From Botryotinia globosa (Eukaryota > Ascomycota > Leotiomycetes > Helotiales > Sclerotiniaceae), in NCBI GenBank assembly GCA_014898425.1, contig RCSZ01000001.1, forward strand, positions 2,976,001 through 3,040,000: a stretch of DNA of 64,000 nt. The letters are read 5' to 3'. Positions 23,756-36,306 of the stretch are shown here, piece after piece. Position numbers and translations under genes: made by a program. Each line of letters starts with the position of its first letter. Position 1 is the stretch's first letter. The notes beneath the pieces are model-generated. The model was not told where the DNA came from, ran no database searches, and was given only the letters and a program-made list of their open reading frames with translations.

Positions 23756-25608
23756 ATCTCTTACCTGTTTCGGAATCTCTTCGTCTTCGTTCTTTGATGT
23801 TGTTCATCTTCTGGAGTGGCTGGAATATACCTGGCTTGCTGGTGGAGTGATTGCAGCATGATGGCTAGGGCATAGGAGTTGATATGAAAAGCAGAATTAG
23901 GTGCATATTTGCAAATACTTGCGATTTGTTGAGGGCACCAAGATTTTGTGAATCCTGATGATGAATGTTTTTCTTTTCTGATTGCGATGTTTCCTTGCGG
24001 TATTCTCAAGTCAGTTGCTTGTCTTTTAACAAATGGGTACCCTTTTCTCCTCATTCTCACGAGATAAGGATTCTTGAAGTTTGATCGCACAAGTATCTGC
24101 TCGACAGAATGCATATTTTCCTCTCAGAACACACAGTGCCTCTATGGCAGGACAATAGATCGCCCATTCTCGTAATCTCTTTAATAAGTTTTTACACATT
24201 GGGGGATTGCGTACTCTGTGGTTGGCGTGCCTTTTCTGGTCTAGATATCCCTCGGGTTTCTTACATATCAATGTTGTCATAGCGAATAGCCTAACGTACC
24301 CACCTAACACTATTTTGTTGTTGTCTCCAAACCAAATGCAATCGCATGATAGGAACTGTTTTTTTATTTCTTGTTGAATGAATCGTGTACATAAGGTCTT
24401 TCGTGAACGTCAATGGTGATGGTGAATTGTGAGTTACAGTTGTATTGAATTATTGTGTTTGTACTCGAGAGTAAGTAGTATACGACCAAGGCTGTATTGT
24501 TCTTATGCATTTTTATGAAATTCCCCTTTGATTCATCTCCTGTTCCATTGTTCAATTGGACTACGGTGAGAGGCCCGAGAAATCATTCTGATATTGACTT
24601 GTCTATTATGCTTCCTCCTTCAAGAGAGATAGGTTTGCCTGCAGGCTTGGAGAAGGTACGGTGACGGCCTGTGGTTGGATTTGGTAATTGAGGAACGATA
24701 AATGAGTAAAGATGAAGGATGGAAAGGGGGGATGACGGGTTTGAGGAAGAAGAAAGTGAAGGTGGTGGATGGGCAGAGTATAAGGCTATGGAAGAGGATT
24801 TGAAAAAGGGAGAGGGAGGAAACCTAGGTATTAGAAGCCTCTCTACTCTACCTAAGAATTGCTTCTCGTTTGTACGGCTTTGACTGAGGGATTCATTGGT
24901 GGCATTCAAAGGAAAAATCAATTCAGGCTGTCTCTCATGAACATGTCACTCAAGTACCAGATCCAATCGTTACTCTCACGTGAATCATAACAACGTATAC
25001 CAAAACCTTGAGACCAGTCCTATAGCCCAATGAAGTTTGCAGTGTGAATGAAATAAATGAAACAATCTTGTCTTGAATGAGATGGGAAGTAGGGCGGAAA
25101 ATCCTCCAGATTCTGTTTCCTGGCGGTTATGAATCACGGGAAATGTAAAAAATGGCTCTTGAATTTACAGTATGGCATATTTATTGAAATCAATTAGTTT
25201 CTTCACCATTAGATATTGAAATAATGGTTTCTTAATTATTCAATCAATATGGAAATAGGAGTTGTAGTTTTTGGTTTGACTAAGGTGGTCAGTGTGAATG
25301 CCTCGTATATACCTCGTATTGAAGGCCAAAATGATAACACACCACGTGATTATCTTCCACCGGCGTGGATCTTAAGGCAGATTTGACGCGCACAAGAAGT
25401 TGGAAGGCGCGGATGAATTCGTAACGCTTTCATTTTACTTCTTTCAAATAATGCGAAATTCGTTTTCTTGCTTTCTTTCTGCTTCACGATAATCATCCTA
25501 TTTTAATAAAGAAATCTGCCTTCTCTCACGATTTCAAATTTCGTAGACCGAGAGAATACACATACAGAGGATTGGAACCTTACTTATTAAGCTCGAGATT
25601 ACATCAAT
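23756..25608. other. Intergenic region between 14-3-3 and ECM29
   Basis: 3' flank of the 14-3-3 gene and promoter of ECM29. The minus-strand open frame at 24583-24921 is Ser/Pro-rich and starts at a non-ATG codon, so I do not call it. A CACGTG hexamer lies at 25343-25348. Confidence 0.55.
25343..25348. promoter_or_regulatory. CACGTG E-box about 260 bp upstream of ECM29
   Basis: A palindromic bHLH-type hexamer. It is a candidate only; one such site per 4 kb is expected by chance. Confidence 0.2.
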
Positions 25609-28600
25609 ATGGCGACAACTACCGAAGCTAGAGAACTAGAACTCGTGGGCAAAGTGGAAATGCGGATTGCGCTGGCGAAAGATGATAAACTTGAAGCTAT
25701 ATTGAAACCGTATTTGCCACCGTTGCTTCTTAAACTTGCGAGTGACCATCAGAGTGTTAGGAATAAGGTACGTGGTTTACTTGAGGTTGTCTTTGTTGAA
25801 TTTGGTTGCGGATTTAGGTCTGGGGGTGCAGGAAAGAATGGGGAGGGGAGGCTGTTGATATTGCTGTGGTTTTTGATTTCTTTGGGGAAGCCTCTGGCCG
25901 GGGAGAATGGTGGGGACGGCGAGTGGAGGATAGAGGAAAGCTTCTCGCTCAATAGTTCTATAACTCTTGATATTATATCTTCAAATATTCTACCCCTGCA
26001 GTAGTGGCTCCTGGGGGGCCAGCGGAGCGTCATATAATTTATTGCCAATGAAAATGCCTGCTAATTTGGTTGTCATAGGTCATTTCAACATGTCAACACA
26101 TCAAAATTCGCCTTGCTGGTAACAAGTCAGGAATTCTTGTTCGATATTCTTGAAAATTTACTGATTAATTTTGCAGGGACATTGTATTACCCGTGGCAGC
26201 TCTTTTAAAGCAATATAAAGAACATCCAGAATCATCAATGTTACGGCATTTTGATCTCATGTTCATTCAACAAAGTGTTGGCAAACTATCTTCCAAGGTA
26301 AGTGATGCTTTAAGAAATGTTGGCGGATCGTTTGATCTAATTTGTCTCTAGGACCAAATGGATTTAATTCCAACATTGATACATGGTTTGGCTCAGGATG
26401 CTGAGAAGCCAACTTGTGCTACTATATTTAATCTATTTCTTCGTCTCTTACCGGAACTCAAAGTACCTTCTCGTGGAAGTAAAGAAGATACAGAATTGAG
26501 GCACCAACTTGGTCTTGACGAACACCAAGAAGATTCAAAATTTATAGCATCGTGGTTTGGAAAGCTTGTACTGCTATCTATTGTACGAGCAGCACCATCT
26601 GGAGTAACTTGCCCAGGACTTACCGTCAAAGAATACGAATTCTTAACACTCAACGGCAAACAAGAAGCATGGGATCCAAGCTCAAATGAAGGATTGAATC
26701 TCACCCAAACAAAGATCACAGTCCTCAATTTTCTCGCTTCTGGTGCTTTTACAGATGAGGAGAGATTCTTGCCTGCATTGTTCGCGTCTGCTGACACCAA
26801 CTCTCGTATTTCGAGCATTGGTGACGACCTAGTAAAGCGTTCAAGTGTTTCATTGGAAGATGCCGAAATTGTACGCAATTTGCTAGGCATCTATTTTAGT
26901 CTCAAACCCGCGTTAAAGACGAGGGTGCTTGTACTCTTAACGAAGTCCGCAATTTCAACTACCTTTCCTACTGATATCGTCAAAATTGTGCAAGATGGAG
27001 TTCAACCTGATGATAACACAAACCTCCCTGCACCAGGCTTAGAAACTATTAAATTTCGAAATGCATTGTTCAATTACATGAATTGGGTATCTCGCATGGG
27101 ATCCATTCATGATCTTAGTCAAGTTGCACCACAGCTTGTCGGATTCTTAAGAACTTATATTGAGGATCAAGGATGGCCGATACCTCATGAGAGATCTTCC
27201 GACGCAGCTTCTTTACGAGCTTTAGCTTATGAGACCCTTGGTTCACTTGCGAAGACTACACCATCCATCGTTGTTGAAGAGGATCTTTCTTTGATTCGTT
27301 GGCTTTTTCGATCACTCACAGAAGAAGGTTCATCTGATGATATCTTTGTGAGCATAGAAGGAGCATTGGCGAGTTTACTGAGTGCGTTCAAAGCACCTTT
27401 ATCTTCAAATCTTCGAGATGAACTCAGATTGTTACTCCTCAAATATATGACACTCAAGGAAGAGGGCGAGATCGTCAGAAGTGCTCGTTTTGCAACTGTT
27501 CGTTGGGCAAATCGATGCTTAGAGTATAGTGATATTGTAGCACGTTGGATAGATATCCTTGCATTAAGTGCACGCACAGATGAGCGTAGTGATGTTATAG
27601 AAGAGGGAGCAAAAGGTTTGGTAAGTTTATCCATATTGACATTCCAATAGTCTGAATTGTAGCTTGATAAAGAGAACTCCTTAAATCTGTAAACTATTTC
27701 AATTAGGTTCAGATTATAGAGTCATTCTTGGGGGCTTCGAGCTTTCCTAACATTACATGTTTTCTTTGAGCTACAACCTAGGCTATCGGAAACTACTCGC
27801 TTGAAATTCAAACTGATTTTATCCAGGATCCATATTGGTATCGACTTCTTAATTCTAACAGTGCTTCTGTTGAATGCCCACTTCCTGAATGGAACGAAAT
27901 GATTAAAGTCTTTTTCGGCACTCAAGCATTAGTCGAGAACTCCAATGTTGCCAATGCCATGAAAACTGGGATGGAAGTCGACAGCGTGTCTGTATTTGGA
28001 AATTTCTCCGGTACAAGAATTAATGCTTTTCCAGCAGCTATAAACTATTGCAGGAGAATACTATTGTTACGTGCTCTGGAAAAGACTGAAACGCCCCTTG
28101 TAATCGACGCAGACTGGGAACGCCAACTAGATGTACTTTTTCGCTCCGACAAAATTTCAAGGAAAGCCATGAAAGACCATATCATGACTGTTGATCAGGA
28201 TGCATTATACACCTATCTTTCAGCTGCTTTTGAAGGTATGCTACGTAATGATGGAAATGGGTTAGGAGAGTGCGGCAAATGCTTTGTAGAAATCGCTTCA
28301 ATTGCGCCAAAGCATGTTATTGGTCGACTGGCGGAGAGATCTATTGAACTTCTTTCGTGCATTAGATCCAACAACGTTGCAACTAGATTCCTTGCAGCTC
28401 AAGCTATCGGTATCCTCGCATCTCATCCAGATAGAGATGAAGTTTCTCTAAAGAAACTAATCGAGATACTCATGAGTGATGTACAACTTTGGTCAACGGC
28501 TGTGGGTGCTGATACAAATAAGGTACATGGATCGATTCTTGCACTGGGCTATGTGTTAAGTAGATCATCCTATTACGGACGTAGTAGCTTTATTCAAGGA

Positions 28601-31600
28601 GAGGTTGTAGGAGAAGTTCTCGCACAATTCTTGACCGTAATCGAAGGTGTAAAAGACGTATCTACGAGAGAAGCTGTGCTGAACGCTATTGGCCAGACAA
28701 GTGCATCGGGAGTTTTGACAACAGAAATTATAGAGAGATCGCCTCTCAAAATCGATGGTCTTGTTAAACTTCTACTTGCTGAGGCCAAGAAAGCAAATGA
28801 GAAGGCAATGTCAACTCTGGGTCGCCTTTCCATTATATTCGACGAGCCTGATACTTCCACAGAAGATAGTCCACTCCATACTATCATCAAAGGTCTCTAT
28901 GATTTGTATGAGTTGAAGCAACCTGAAATTCATTTCACTATTGGTGAAGCTCTCAGTTGCGTTGGTGCTTGTTGGGACTCGGAGGTCTTACAAATCAGTT
29001 TGGATGTTGATGCTGGATATACTGGACGTCCCAAACGATCGCATACTTTTGAGAAGATTCTTGAAAAACTTTTACAAGACTGTAAAACCACGAAGCCGTC
29101 ACTCAAAAAGGCATCTGGTATCTGGCTCTTCTGTCTAATTCAATACAGTGGACATTTGGAGCAAATTCAAGCACGACTACGTGAGTGCCAAGCTGCATTC
29201 ATGGGATTGCTTTCAGCACGTGAAGAAATCGTACAAGAAACTGCTTCTCGGGGCTTAAGTCTTGTTTATGAACAAGGTGATAAAGAACTCAGAGAAAGAC
29301 TTGTCAAGGATCTTGTGGCAAGCTTCACTGGTACCAGCACTCAAATTAAGGTCCATGAAGAAACTGAATTATTTGAGCCTGGTGCACTTCCTACTGGCGA
29401 GGGCAAATCCATCACATCATACAAGGATATTGTTAGTCTTGCTAATGAGGTTGGCGATCAAAGTTTGGTGTACAAATTTATGTCTCTTGCTACAAATGCG
29501 GCTACTTGGTCTACTAGAGCAGCATTTGGTCGGTAAGTAATTGATTCTTCCATGTTGAATTCTAAATCGTTCGCTAACGTCTGATTTATAGATTTGGTTT
29601 AAGTAACATTCTCTCCGAATCTGAGATTGATCCCAAGTTATACCCAAAATTGTACCGATATCGATTCGATCCAAATCCTAATGTACAGCGGTCCATGAAT
29701 GATATTTGGAGTGCACTCGTCAAAGACTCAAATGCTACTGTTAATCAATATTTTGACGAGATTATTACAGATTTGTTGAAAAGTATTTTAGGAAAAGAGT
29801 GGCGAACGAGAGAAGCAAGTTGTGCTGCTATTGCTGATCTAGTTCAAGGTAGAGATTTCGAAAAGTATGAAAAATATCTTCATGATATTTGGCATGTGGC
29901 TTTCAAGGTTCTGGATGATATTAAGGGATCCGTGAGAAAAGCAGCTTTGTCTCTTAGGTATGTGTTGTATCCGTTTTTTGTATTCTGCGATATCTGATAG
30001 TCTTGGGATGTCTTACCTTTATATATTCTACATCATTTCTTACAGCTCTAGCGTTGGAAGCGCTGCTCTGGATGATTGCCTCTCCGGAATCTTTCCTTAA
30101 TATACATTTACTGACTTCCGATTCCTAGTATGGCTCTTACTGGTATACTTGTCCGACAAGTAGAAGCAGGTACATCTTCAAAGCATGCACAAGCGATGTT
30201 GAAGGATGTGTTACCATTTTTACTTTCAGATCAAGGCCTCGAAAGTTCGGCCGAAGAAGTTCGAACATTCGCAACCATTACCGTACTCAAACTTATCAAG
30301 AGTGGTGGTAAAGCACTTTTGCCATTTGTACCCAATCTCGTTGAGCGACTCTTGGGTCTTTTGAGTACTATGGAAATGGAAGGTGTTGACTATCTATACC
30401 TACGTGCCGCTCATTACAATCTCACCGAAGAGAAAATTGATAGTGCCCGCACAAATGCTGTTACTCAATCTCCCCTCATGGAAGCTATCGAGCGTTGCCT
30501 CGACATCATCGACGAACCTACCATGAAAGAATTTGTTCCTCACCTCGAAAACGTTATCAAGACCACGGTCGGTATGCCATCTAAGGTTGGTTGCGGTGGT
30601 GTTCTTGTCAGTCTCGCAACTCGTCATAGCGTCACCTTTCGCCCTCACGCCGACCACTTTCTTAAAATCCTTGAGAAATCTGTCCTTGATCGCAACAATG
30701 CTGTCAGCGCGTCTTATGCTCGTGCAGCTGGCTATGTTTCTCGATTGGCCTCTGATAAAGCACTTCTTAGACTTCTTACTTATTCCCAAGACCTCTACTT
30801 CAATGCCGAAGATGAAACTCGCCGTCAAGTATCATCAGATGTGATTTATGCCATTTCTAAATTCGCCACTGATCATTTCAACTCTTTGGCTTCCGATTTC
30901 CGTAAGTTTTGACAATTCTTTTGATACCTAGATCCATCAAACATTTAGCTCAGGTCGATGCTCAATCTAAAACGGAATCAAACGCTGACTCCAAATATTA
31001 TAGTCCCTTTTGTCTTCTTTGCTAAGCATGATTTCGACGATGCGACTAAGAAGCAATTCGAGAAAACTTGGGATGAAAATGTAGGGGGAAGCAGAGCGGT
31101 CTTATTATATACAAGAGAAATCAATGAGTTAGTGCTCAAATATATTGATTCTCCAAAATGGACTATCAAACATACAGCCGCTCTAACTATAGCCGATGTT
31201 GTCAAATCCACAACTTCAACCACATCGCCGACAATTCCTGTCGAAACATCTGCTCTCATTTGGCCTGCTCTCGAAAAAGCACTTGCACTCAAAACTTTTG
31301 CCGGAAAGGAAATTGTACTGGCTAGTTTTGTGAAATTTGCAAAGGCATCTACTGCATTCCTAGATGCCGAATCCAGTATCGCAGCTCAGACAAAGAAGAT
31401 TGCAATCAGAGAAGCTAAACGTAACAATGACATTTATCGACCATTCGCTTTTGCAGAACTAGGCAAATATGCAGAAACAAGAACAGAGGTAGATATGTGG
31501 GATGAGATCTACAACATCATCACACCTATATTAGAAGATTTGAGTAGTGAAGATCACATGGATACAAGTACAACTACATCGACTTCTGATTCTACGAAGA

Positions 31601-32115
31601 AAGATGGAGTTAGCAAGGGAGGAGAATCGACAGAATCGGAAACAATAACTGCGGGTATCGAAGCTTTGTTTCGAGGTATCAATATTAAACATCTCGATCC
31701 ATCACCTCTTAGTCATCTTTCAAAACTTATCGAAACCCTTCGTCCCTTTCTCAAATCACCTCTCACGACAATAACTACGCGCGCAACACTTTACGAACGT
31801 ATTAAAGTGTTGTTTGATGGACTGAGAAAGAGGACTCATGCACAAAAGGAAAATAATTATAAAATGTGTGCGCAATTTTTTGAGGTACTGGAATTGGCTA
31901 GTGGAGCCGGAAGTGAAGGAATTAGAATTAAGAGGGGAGAAGCGGCGGAAATGATTGTAGAGGCGTGGAAGGTGGGGGTTTTTGGTATGTGTAGTGAGGG
32001 GAGAGAGGAGGTGAGGGGTGAGATGATAAAGGGGATGAGTGAGGCACTCGAGGGTGAAAGAAATGAGAGCGTTAAGGTTGTTTTTGGGAGGGTGAAGAAG
32101 TTGTTGGAGGAGTAG
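25609..32115 (+). CDS. ECM29: Proteasome adaptor and scaffold protein Ecm29 (1850 aa)
   Basis: HEAT-repeat protein that tethers the 19S regulator to the 20S core and remodels faulty or stressed 26S proteasomes. Exons: 25609-25767, 26079-26125, 26177-26297, 26352-27620, 27827-29532, 29592-29957, 30129-30901 and 31004-32115, totalling 1851 codons. Recognisable Ecm29 segments include the N-terminal HEAT region, GLDPYWYRLL, LALGYVLSR, KLYRYRFDPNPNVQRSM, GKEWRTREASCAAIADLVQG and KVGCGGVLVSLATRHS. Helical repeats with Leu/Ala spacing run the whole length, and yeast and human Ecm29 are about 1840-1870 aa. Intron 2 must use a GTCAGG donor to keep the frame (reading RLAGNK then DIVLP). Intron 1 is enlarged (311 bp) and carries a dispersed repeat copy. 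A low-complexity Thr/Ser insert occurs near residue 1665 (DTSTTTSTSDST). Confidence 0.93.
25994..26032 (+). repeat. 39-bp GC-rich dispersed element, copy B (in ECM29 intron 1)
   Basis: The last 29 bases match copy C at 27 of 29 positions, from GTGGCTCC to CCAGCGGAGCGTCA; the 5' ten bases are diverged. It lies in the first intron of ECM29 in the same orientation as the gene, about 46 bp before the acceptor. Confidence 0.75.
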
Positions 32116-32398
32116 GTTGGGAAAGTTGTTGTTGATGTTAGGGTGGGTATGGGTATGGGTGATGTACGGGGGAGACAAGTAGTTAGGCAAATGACAAGTG
32201 AGGTAATTGCAGCTCGAGTCGATGTTCATTCCTAGCATGGTAGAAGAAATTTTGATTTTTTGATTATTATATATAGACAATGGAACTCGGAGATAGTATG
32301 AAATTGCATGATATTCTGTTGTGTGTTAGTTACATGACTCAGTTGCACAGCTGATAACTTAGACATTGCCACAGTTTGGTTGGTCGAAGCTGCTGTTC

Positions 32399-32446
32399 CT
32401 GTTCCTGTTCCTGGTGTCTGTATAGTATAGTATAGTATAGTATAGG
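32399..32446. repeat. Two short microsatellites, (TTCCTG)3 and (TAGTA)n
   Basis: Hexamer TTCCTG repeats at about 32399-32415, and a pentamer TAGTA run at about 32422-32446, just downstream of ECM29. Confidence 0.85.
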
Positions 32447-32980
32447 TATGCTACTTGTAAGAGAATATCTGTACTCCATCCAGTAGTTGATGTATGTGCA
32501 ACATATTTTTGGTGGTATATCGAGATTGATACTGTTCTTTAAGTAAAGGTCTAGTATGATTTCATACATGATTTTTGAATACAATTTCTTATGCATCATA
32601 GGTATACACGAAACGAAAATTTCAATTGCTCATGATATACGTAGATAGATCATTAAATGGAACTCCGATGGATGGTTTACGGAGATGATACGTGGAATTT
32701 CGAAGGCTTTGTTGGAATGTGGATATAGTGATTAGGTACTTGAAGGCTTAATGTGATTTGAGATTTTGAAATGGGTTGTTGGGTGAGTGGGTTGTTGATT
32801 TTGAGAGATTGGTTTGGTTTATACTCTGTATGTGTTGGTTTATTGGTTAGTTTGTTGGTTGATTAGTTTGGATTGTGGAATGTTTTGGGTTTTTGGGTAT
32901 TAGGAATTATTAGTAGTTTTGTTTGCTTTTAAGTTTTGATATGTTGATAGGGAGTAGAGCTTGGGATTTAAGAATCGATG

Positions 32981-33235
32981 GGATAGGATGGGATGGGATG
33001 GGATGGGATAGAATAGAATAGAATAAGATAGGATGAAATAGAATGGAATAGAATGGAATGGAATAAAATAGAATAGAATAGAATAGAATAGAATAAAATA
33101 AAATGAAATAGAATAAAATAAAATAAGATAAGATAAAATAAGATAGAATAAGATGGGATGAGATGGGATAGGATGGAATGAGATGGGATGGGATGGAATA
33201 GGATGAGATGAAATAAAATGAGATAAAATTTGTTT
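32981..33235. repeat. 255-bp degenerate pentanucleotide tract
   Basis: The run begins with GGGAT copies and passes into GAATA, AAATA, AGATA and back to GGATG units, keeping 5-bp phase for about 255 bp. It is purine-rich on the plus strand (almost only A, G and one T per unit) and could adopt unusual structure. Confidence 0.9.
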
Positions 33236-33240
33236 TAAAT

Positions 33241-33640
33241 TAGATTAAAGAAGAAGATTATAAAGGGGTAAAAAGATAAGAATAGTTTTTAGATATACTT
33301 GAGTGGTTTTTATAAAATAGCTTTAGGAATATTTTATTATAATATTCGAAAGTATAAGATTTAATTTGAGATATTATTTATTAGAAATATAGATATATAA
33401 GGTTTATTTATAGACTCTCTAATAAAGACTATATACTGACTTAATATAGATATTATATAATACTTTAAGAATACTCATAAGATTCGACTAGAATTTTTAA
33501 GGTTGAATTGAGAAGAAAGTTTAAGATGAGATATTTATATTATATAAGTATAGTAGTTATTTCATATACGTTCGATTTCTTCTCTATAGATCTCGATAAT
33601 TTAATTATTTGTAGAGTTGATCTGTTTGAGAGTTGTCTGG
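33241..33640. repeat. AT-rich, CpA-poor block resembling RIP-mutated DNA
   Basis: About 400 bp of very TA-rich sequence, poor in CA/TG compared with TA dinucleotides by eye (for example around 33361-33480). No open frame crosses it. In filamentous ascomycetes this composition is typical of repeats mutated by repeat-induced point mutation; the original element cannot be recognised. Confidence 0.5.
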
Positions 33641-34433
33641 AGCAAGTATCATCGTTCACTTTTGTGTAGTAACCAAGTGAGTTGTAGATGATTTCGCGTC
33701 TAGCTGTGAAGACGGGAGTGTTCGCTTACGGCACGAGTAGCAATAAAACTCCGATTGAATATTGTCAATTGAAGAAAGGGGGGCTCACAGTATATTCCAG
33801 CTCGGGATATCTGCTCTAATTAATACCTCGAAACAATTGCTTATACACTGTTGTGTTTCGCTACTTAAAGTTGGCGGTCGTCGCGGCCATTGCCCAAATC
33901 GAATCGTTGAATTTTCGCGCCATGGGCGCTCAAAAGGGGTCTAGCGACCCGGAGCCCCAAAAATCGAAATCTATGAATAGAATCATGAATTCTGACCGTT
34001 CAAGAAGCGAGTAATCGTAATCTTTAGCGTGGCCCTGAAAAAACACCAGAGGTCAACGCAACGGCCACCTCTTAAGGCCACATGTTGATCGCTCAACCAT
34101 ATTTCAGTCCAGTATATGGATAATCTCCGACATGACTTGCTTCTCCGTGCGTTATTTAATCAAAACCGAACTTTAGGCCAGGACACAACATGTTCTTCTA
34201 CATGAGTATGAGTGGTGTTTTTGAACATAGCCTAATTGATAACCTCAACCCTGCTTCAAATACATGGTTAGATGTCTCCGGTCTCCAAATTTCTGCTTGA
34301 TGGCATGTTTTTAGTAATAGATTGCGCTAGAGACCAGGTCATCACGATTTATTTGAAATTAAAATTGGTTTCAACGGAAAACTTCAGTTGGAATTGATGA
34401 TTGGGATGACCGGGTGTGTATCATGAGTCTGAG

Positions 34434-34442
34434 TATAAATAT
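34434..34442 (+). promoter_or_regulatory. TATA-box candidate for the gene at 34649
   Basis: A TATAAATAT sequence lies about 210 bp before the ATG, with a long A/C-rich leader between that is free of ATG for its last part. Placement is plausible for a fungal TATA element. Confidence 0.4.
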
Positions 34443-34648
34443 ACCAGAGTATTCTGAATAGCAAATATTATTCCATATACAACACACTCAATACAATCAT
34501 CAGCACAATCATCACCTTCATAAACACATTTTAAACCATCCAAGCAAGTAGCAATACTATCAAGATAGTTCACTGAATTTATTTTAATCTACTACAAAAA
34601 CATAACGCCTTTCACACAACCAATTCCCTTTCATAGCAGCAAGCCATC

Positions 34649-36306
34649 ATGTCAGGAACAGCCATAGGAGGACAAATCGAATTAGCTAAACAGGTTATCA
34701 AAACTGGAGGTGATCCAAAAAAAGTGCCCCAAGAGGATCAGATAGAGACACTGAGAAGGAAAAATACAGGAATACTAGAAATACAAGAGACAAAAAAGAA
34801 TGGGAAAAAAACCCACGCTTTGGTCTACCATAAACCAAAAAAAGAACCAGAGGCCAAGGGCAGTAAAAAGGACAAACATCCTAAAGATTCCAGCAAGAAA
34901 GCTAGTGAAAGCAGCAGGCGCTCGAAGGATCAAGACGGTGCGGGTCGTAGTAGCGATGGTCATGTTCCTAAAAACGAAACGTTACAATTAGGATACCCAG
35001 AAAAAAAGATGCTGACGGAGCGAAATGATGATGAAAGCAAAGATAGAGAACCTCCGCGAACACTCCATGCCAATATCTCAGTTGAGAGTTACCACACCCA
35101 GTCAGAAGCTCGCGAAGTCAGCGCATCAAAAGCAAGAAGTACACGTCAGAGATCTGAGAGTGGCGCACCAAATTCAAAGCAGTCGAGTGGAAAGGTACCA
35201 ATAGAGGAAGATGATAGAAGCGTAATCTCAGGAAGTACATCAAAAACAAAGCGATCAAGTCGAACGGAGCAAGATGATGAAAGTGTAATCTCAGGAAGTA
35301 CATCAAAAACAAAGCGATCAAGTCGAACGGAGCAAGACGATGAAAGTGTAATCTCAGGAAGTACATCAAAAACAGAGCGACCAAGTCGAAAGCCGAAGCC
35401 AGAGCAAGATGATGAAAGCGTAATCTCAGGAAGTACATCAAGAACAAGGAAGTCAGAACAATCGAATACAAATGCACCAATAGAGCAAGATGCCAGAAGC
35501 AAAATTTCAGGAAGTAGATCCGGAGCGCGAACTCACAGTAGTCGTGCCCCAACTGAATATTCAGAAGGCAAACCACCAAAACCAGATAGATCAAGAGAAA
35601 ATGATAGTAGAGGATCTAAGAGAGATGACTCACCGTCAGGAAAAACAGATCGATCAGATCGGACGGCTCGGCAATCTAATCTAGGTGGAACTCATGGGGG
35701 AAGCAAGCATCACAGATCGGATAACGCGTCAGTTATTGAGGAGTAAGTTATAGTCCCCTGTGCCATTTGATAATCCACTTAAGTTGCGTTGAACTTTGCG
35801 AAAACTAATGTTCATGTAATAGTCGCGGAGCGAATGCCAAGGAAATTGATAAAGTTAAGAGATTTTCCGAGGGATTACGAACATTAAGCCATGGCCCTGC
35901 CGGTGAAGATTATGAAGCCTCTAGAGCTGCCTCTATACCAGATGTTGCATCGAGCGTGGTAACTAATCCCATGACGATGGGTAAAAATACTGATGAGATC
36001 CCGAATTCATACCGGAACCTGGTAAGGAGACACAGGGAAGGCGAAGCTTCTGATCAACGCCCGAGAAGTAGTCGAACTGGAACTGAAGTGGAACATAAGT
36101 CCAGAACTTCAACATCGGGAGCTTCGCGCGATGATGCCTCTCATACCACATATTACGATAACAGGGACAGGTCCCCTCCGCGCTCAGAAAAGAGCTCTAG
36201 CACTCATAAAACCGACTCTGTATACCACAGTGTCAGAGGAAGCTCCCGCGATAGAGCGAGTGGAGCAAGTAAAGGATCAGATCGTAGAAAAACAGGGGAA
36301 AAATGA
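34649..36306 (+). CDS. Disordered repeat protein, hypothetical (525 aa)
   Basis: Exons are 34649-35742 and 35823-36306; the 80-bp intron has a GTAAGT donor and TAG acceptor and preserves the frame (526 codons). The first 70 residues contain a short possibly folded part (AIGGQIELAKQVIKTGGDPK). Most of the rest is Ser, Lys, Arg, Asp and Glu rich and almost certainly disordered. Residues about 185-295 hold five tandem copies of a 21-25-residue unit built on DDESVISGSTSKTKRSS. The protein ends in an SR-like tail. I do not recognise it. It sits next to the decayed gene cluster but is itself intact, with no stop or frameshift. It could be nuclear, from its basic stretches, which is inference only. 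Confidence 0.7.
35200..35445 (+). repeat. In-frame tandem repeat, about 63-bp unit
   Basis: Consecutive copies share GTAATCTCAGGAAGTACATC and a CGATCAAGTCGAAC-like segment. The second and third copies are nearly identical at DNA level, pointing to recent slippage or unequal exchange. Unit length is a multiple of three, so the frame is kept. Confidence 0.85.

Larger units (their letters stand above)
32116..34648. other. 2.5-kb intergenic region between ECM29 and the repeat protein gene
   Basis: It contains the microsatellites, the pentanucleotide tract and the AT-rich block listed separately, then about 1 kb of unremarkable sequence up to the promoter of the gene at 34649. No gene is supported. 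Confidence 0.6.

Noticed and set aside
24583..24921. 112-codon minus-strand frame
   Set aside because: Starts at TTG and is Ser/Pro-rich from a pyrimidine-biased stretch; likely chance.
35118..35594. 158-codon minus-strand frame with repeated FLMYFLRL
   Set aside because: Antisense shadow of the in-frame tandem repeats of the gene at 34649.
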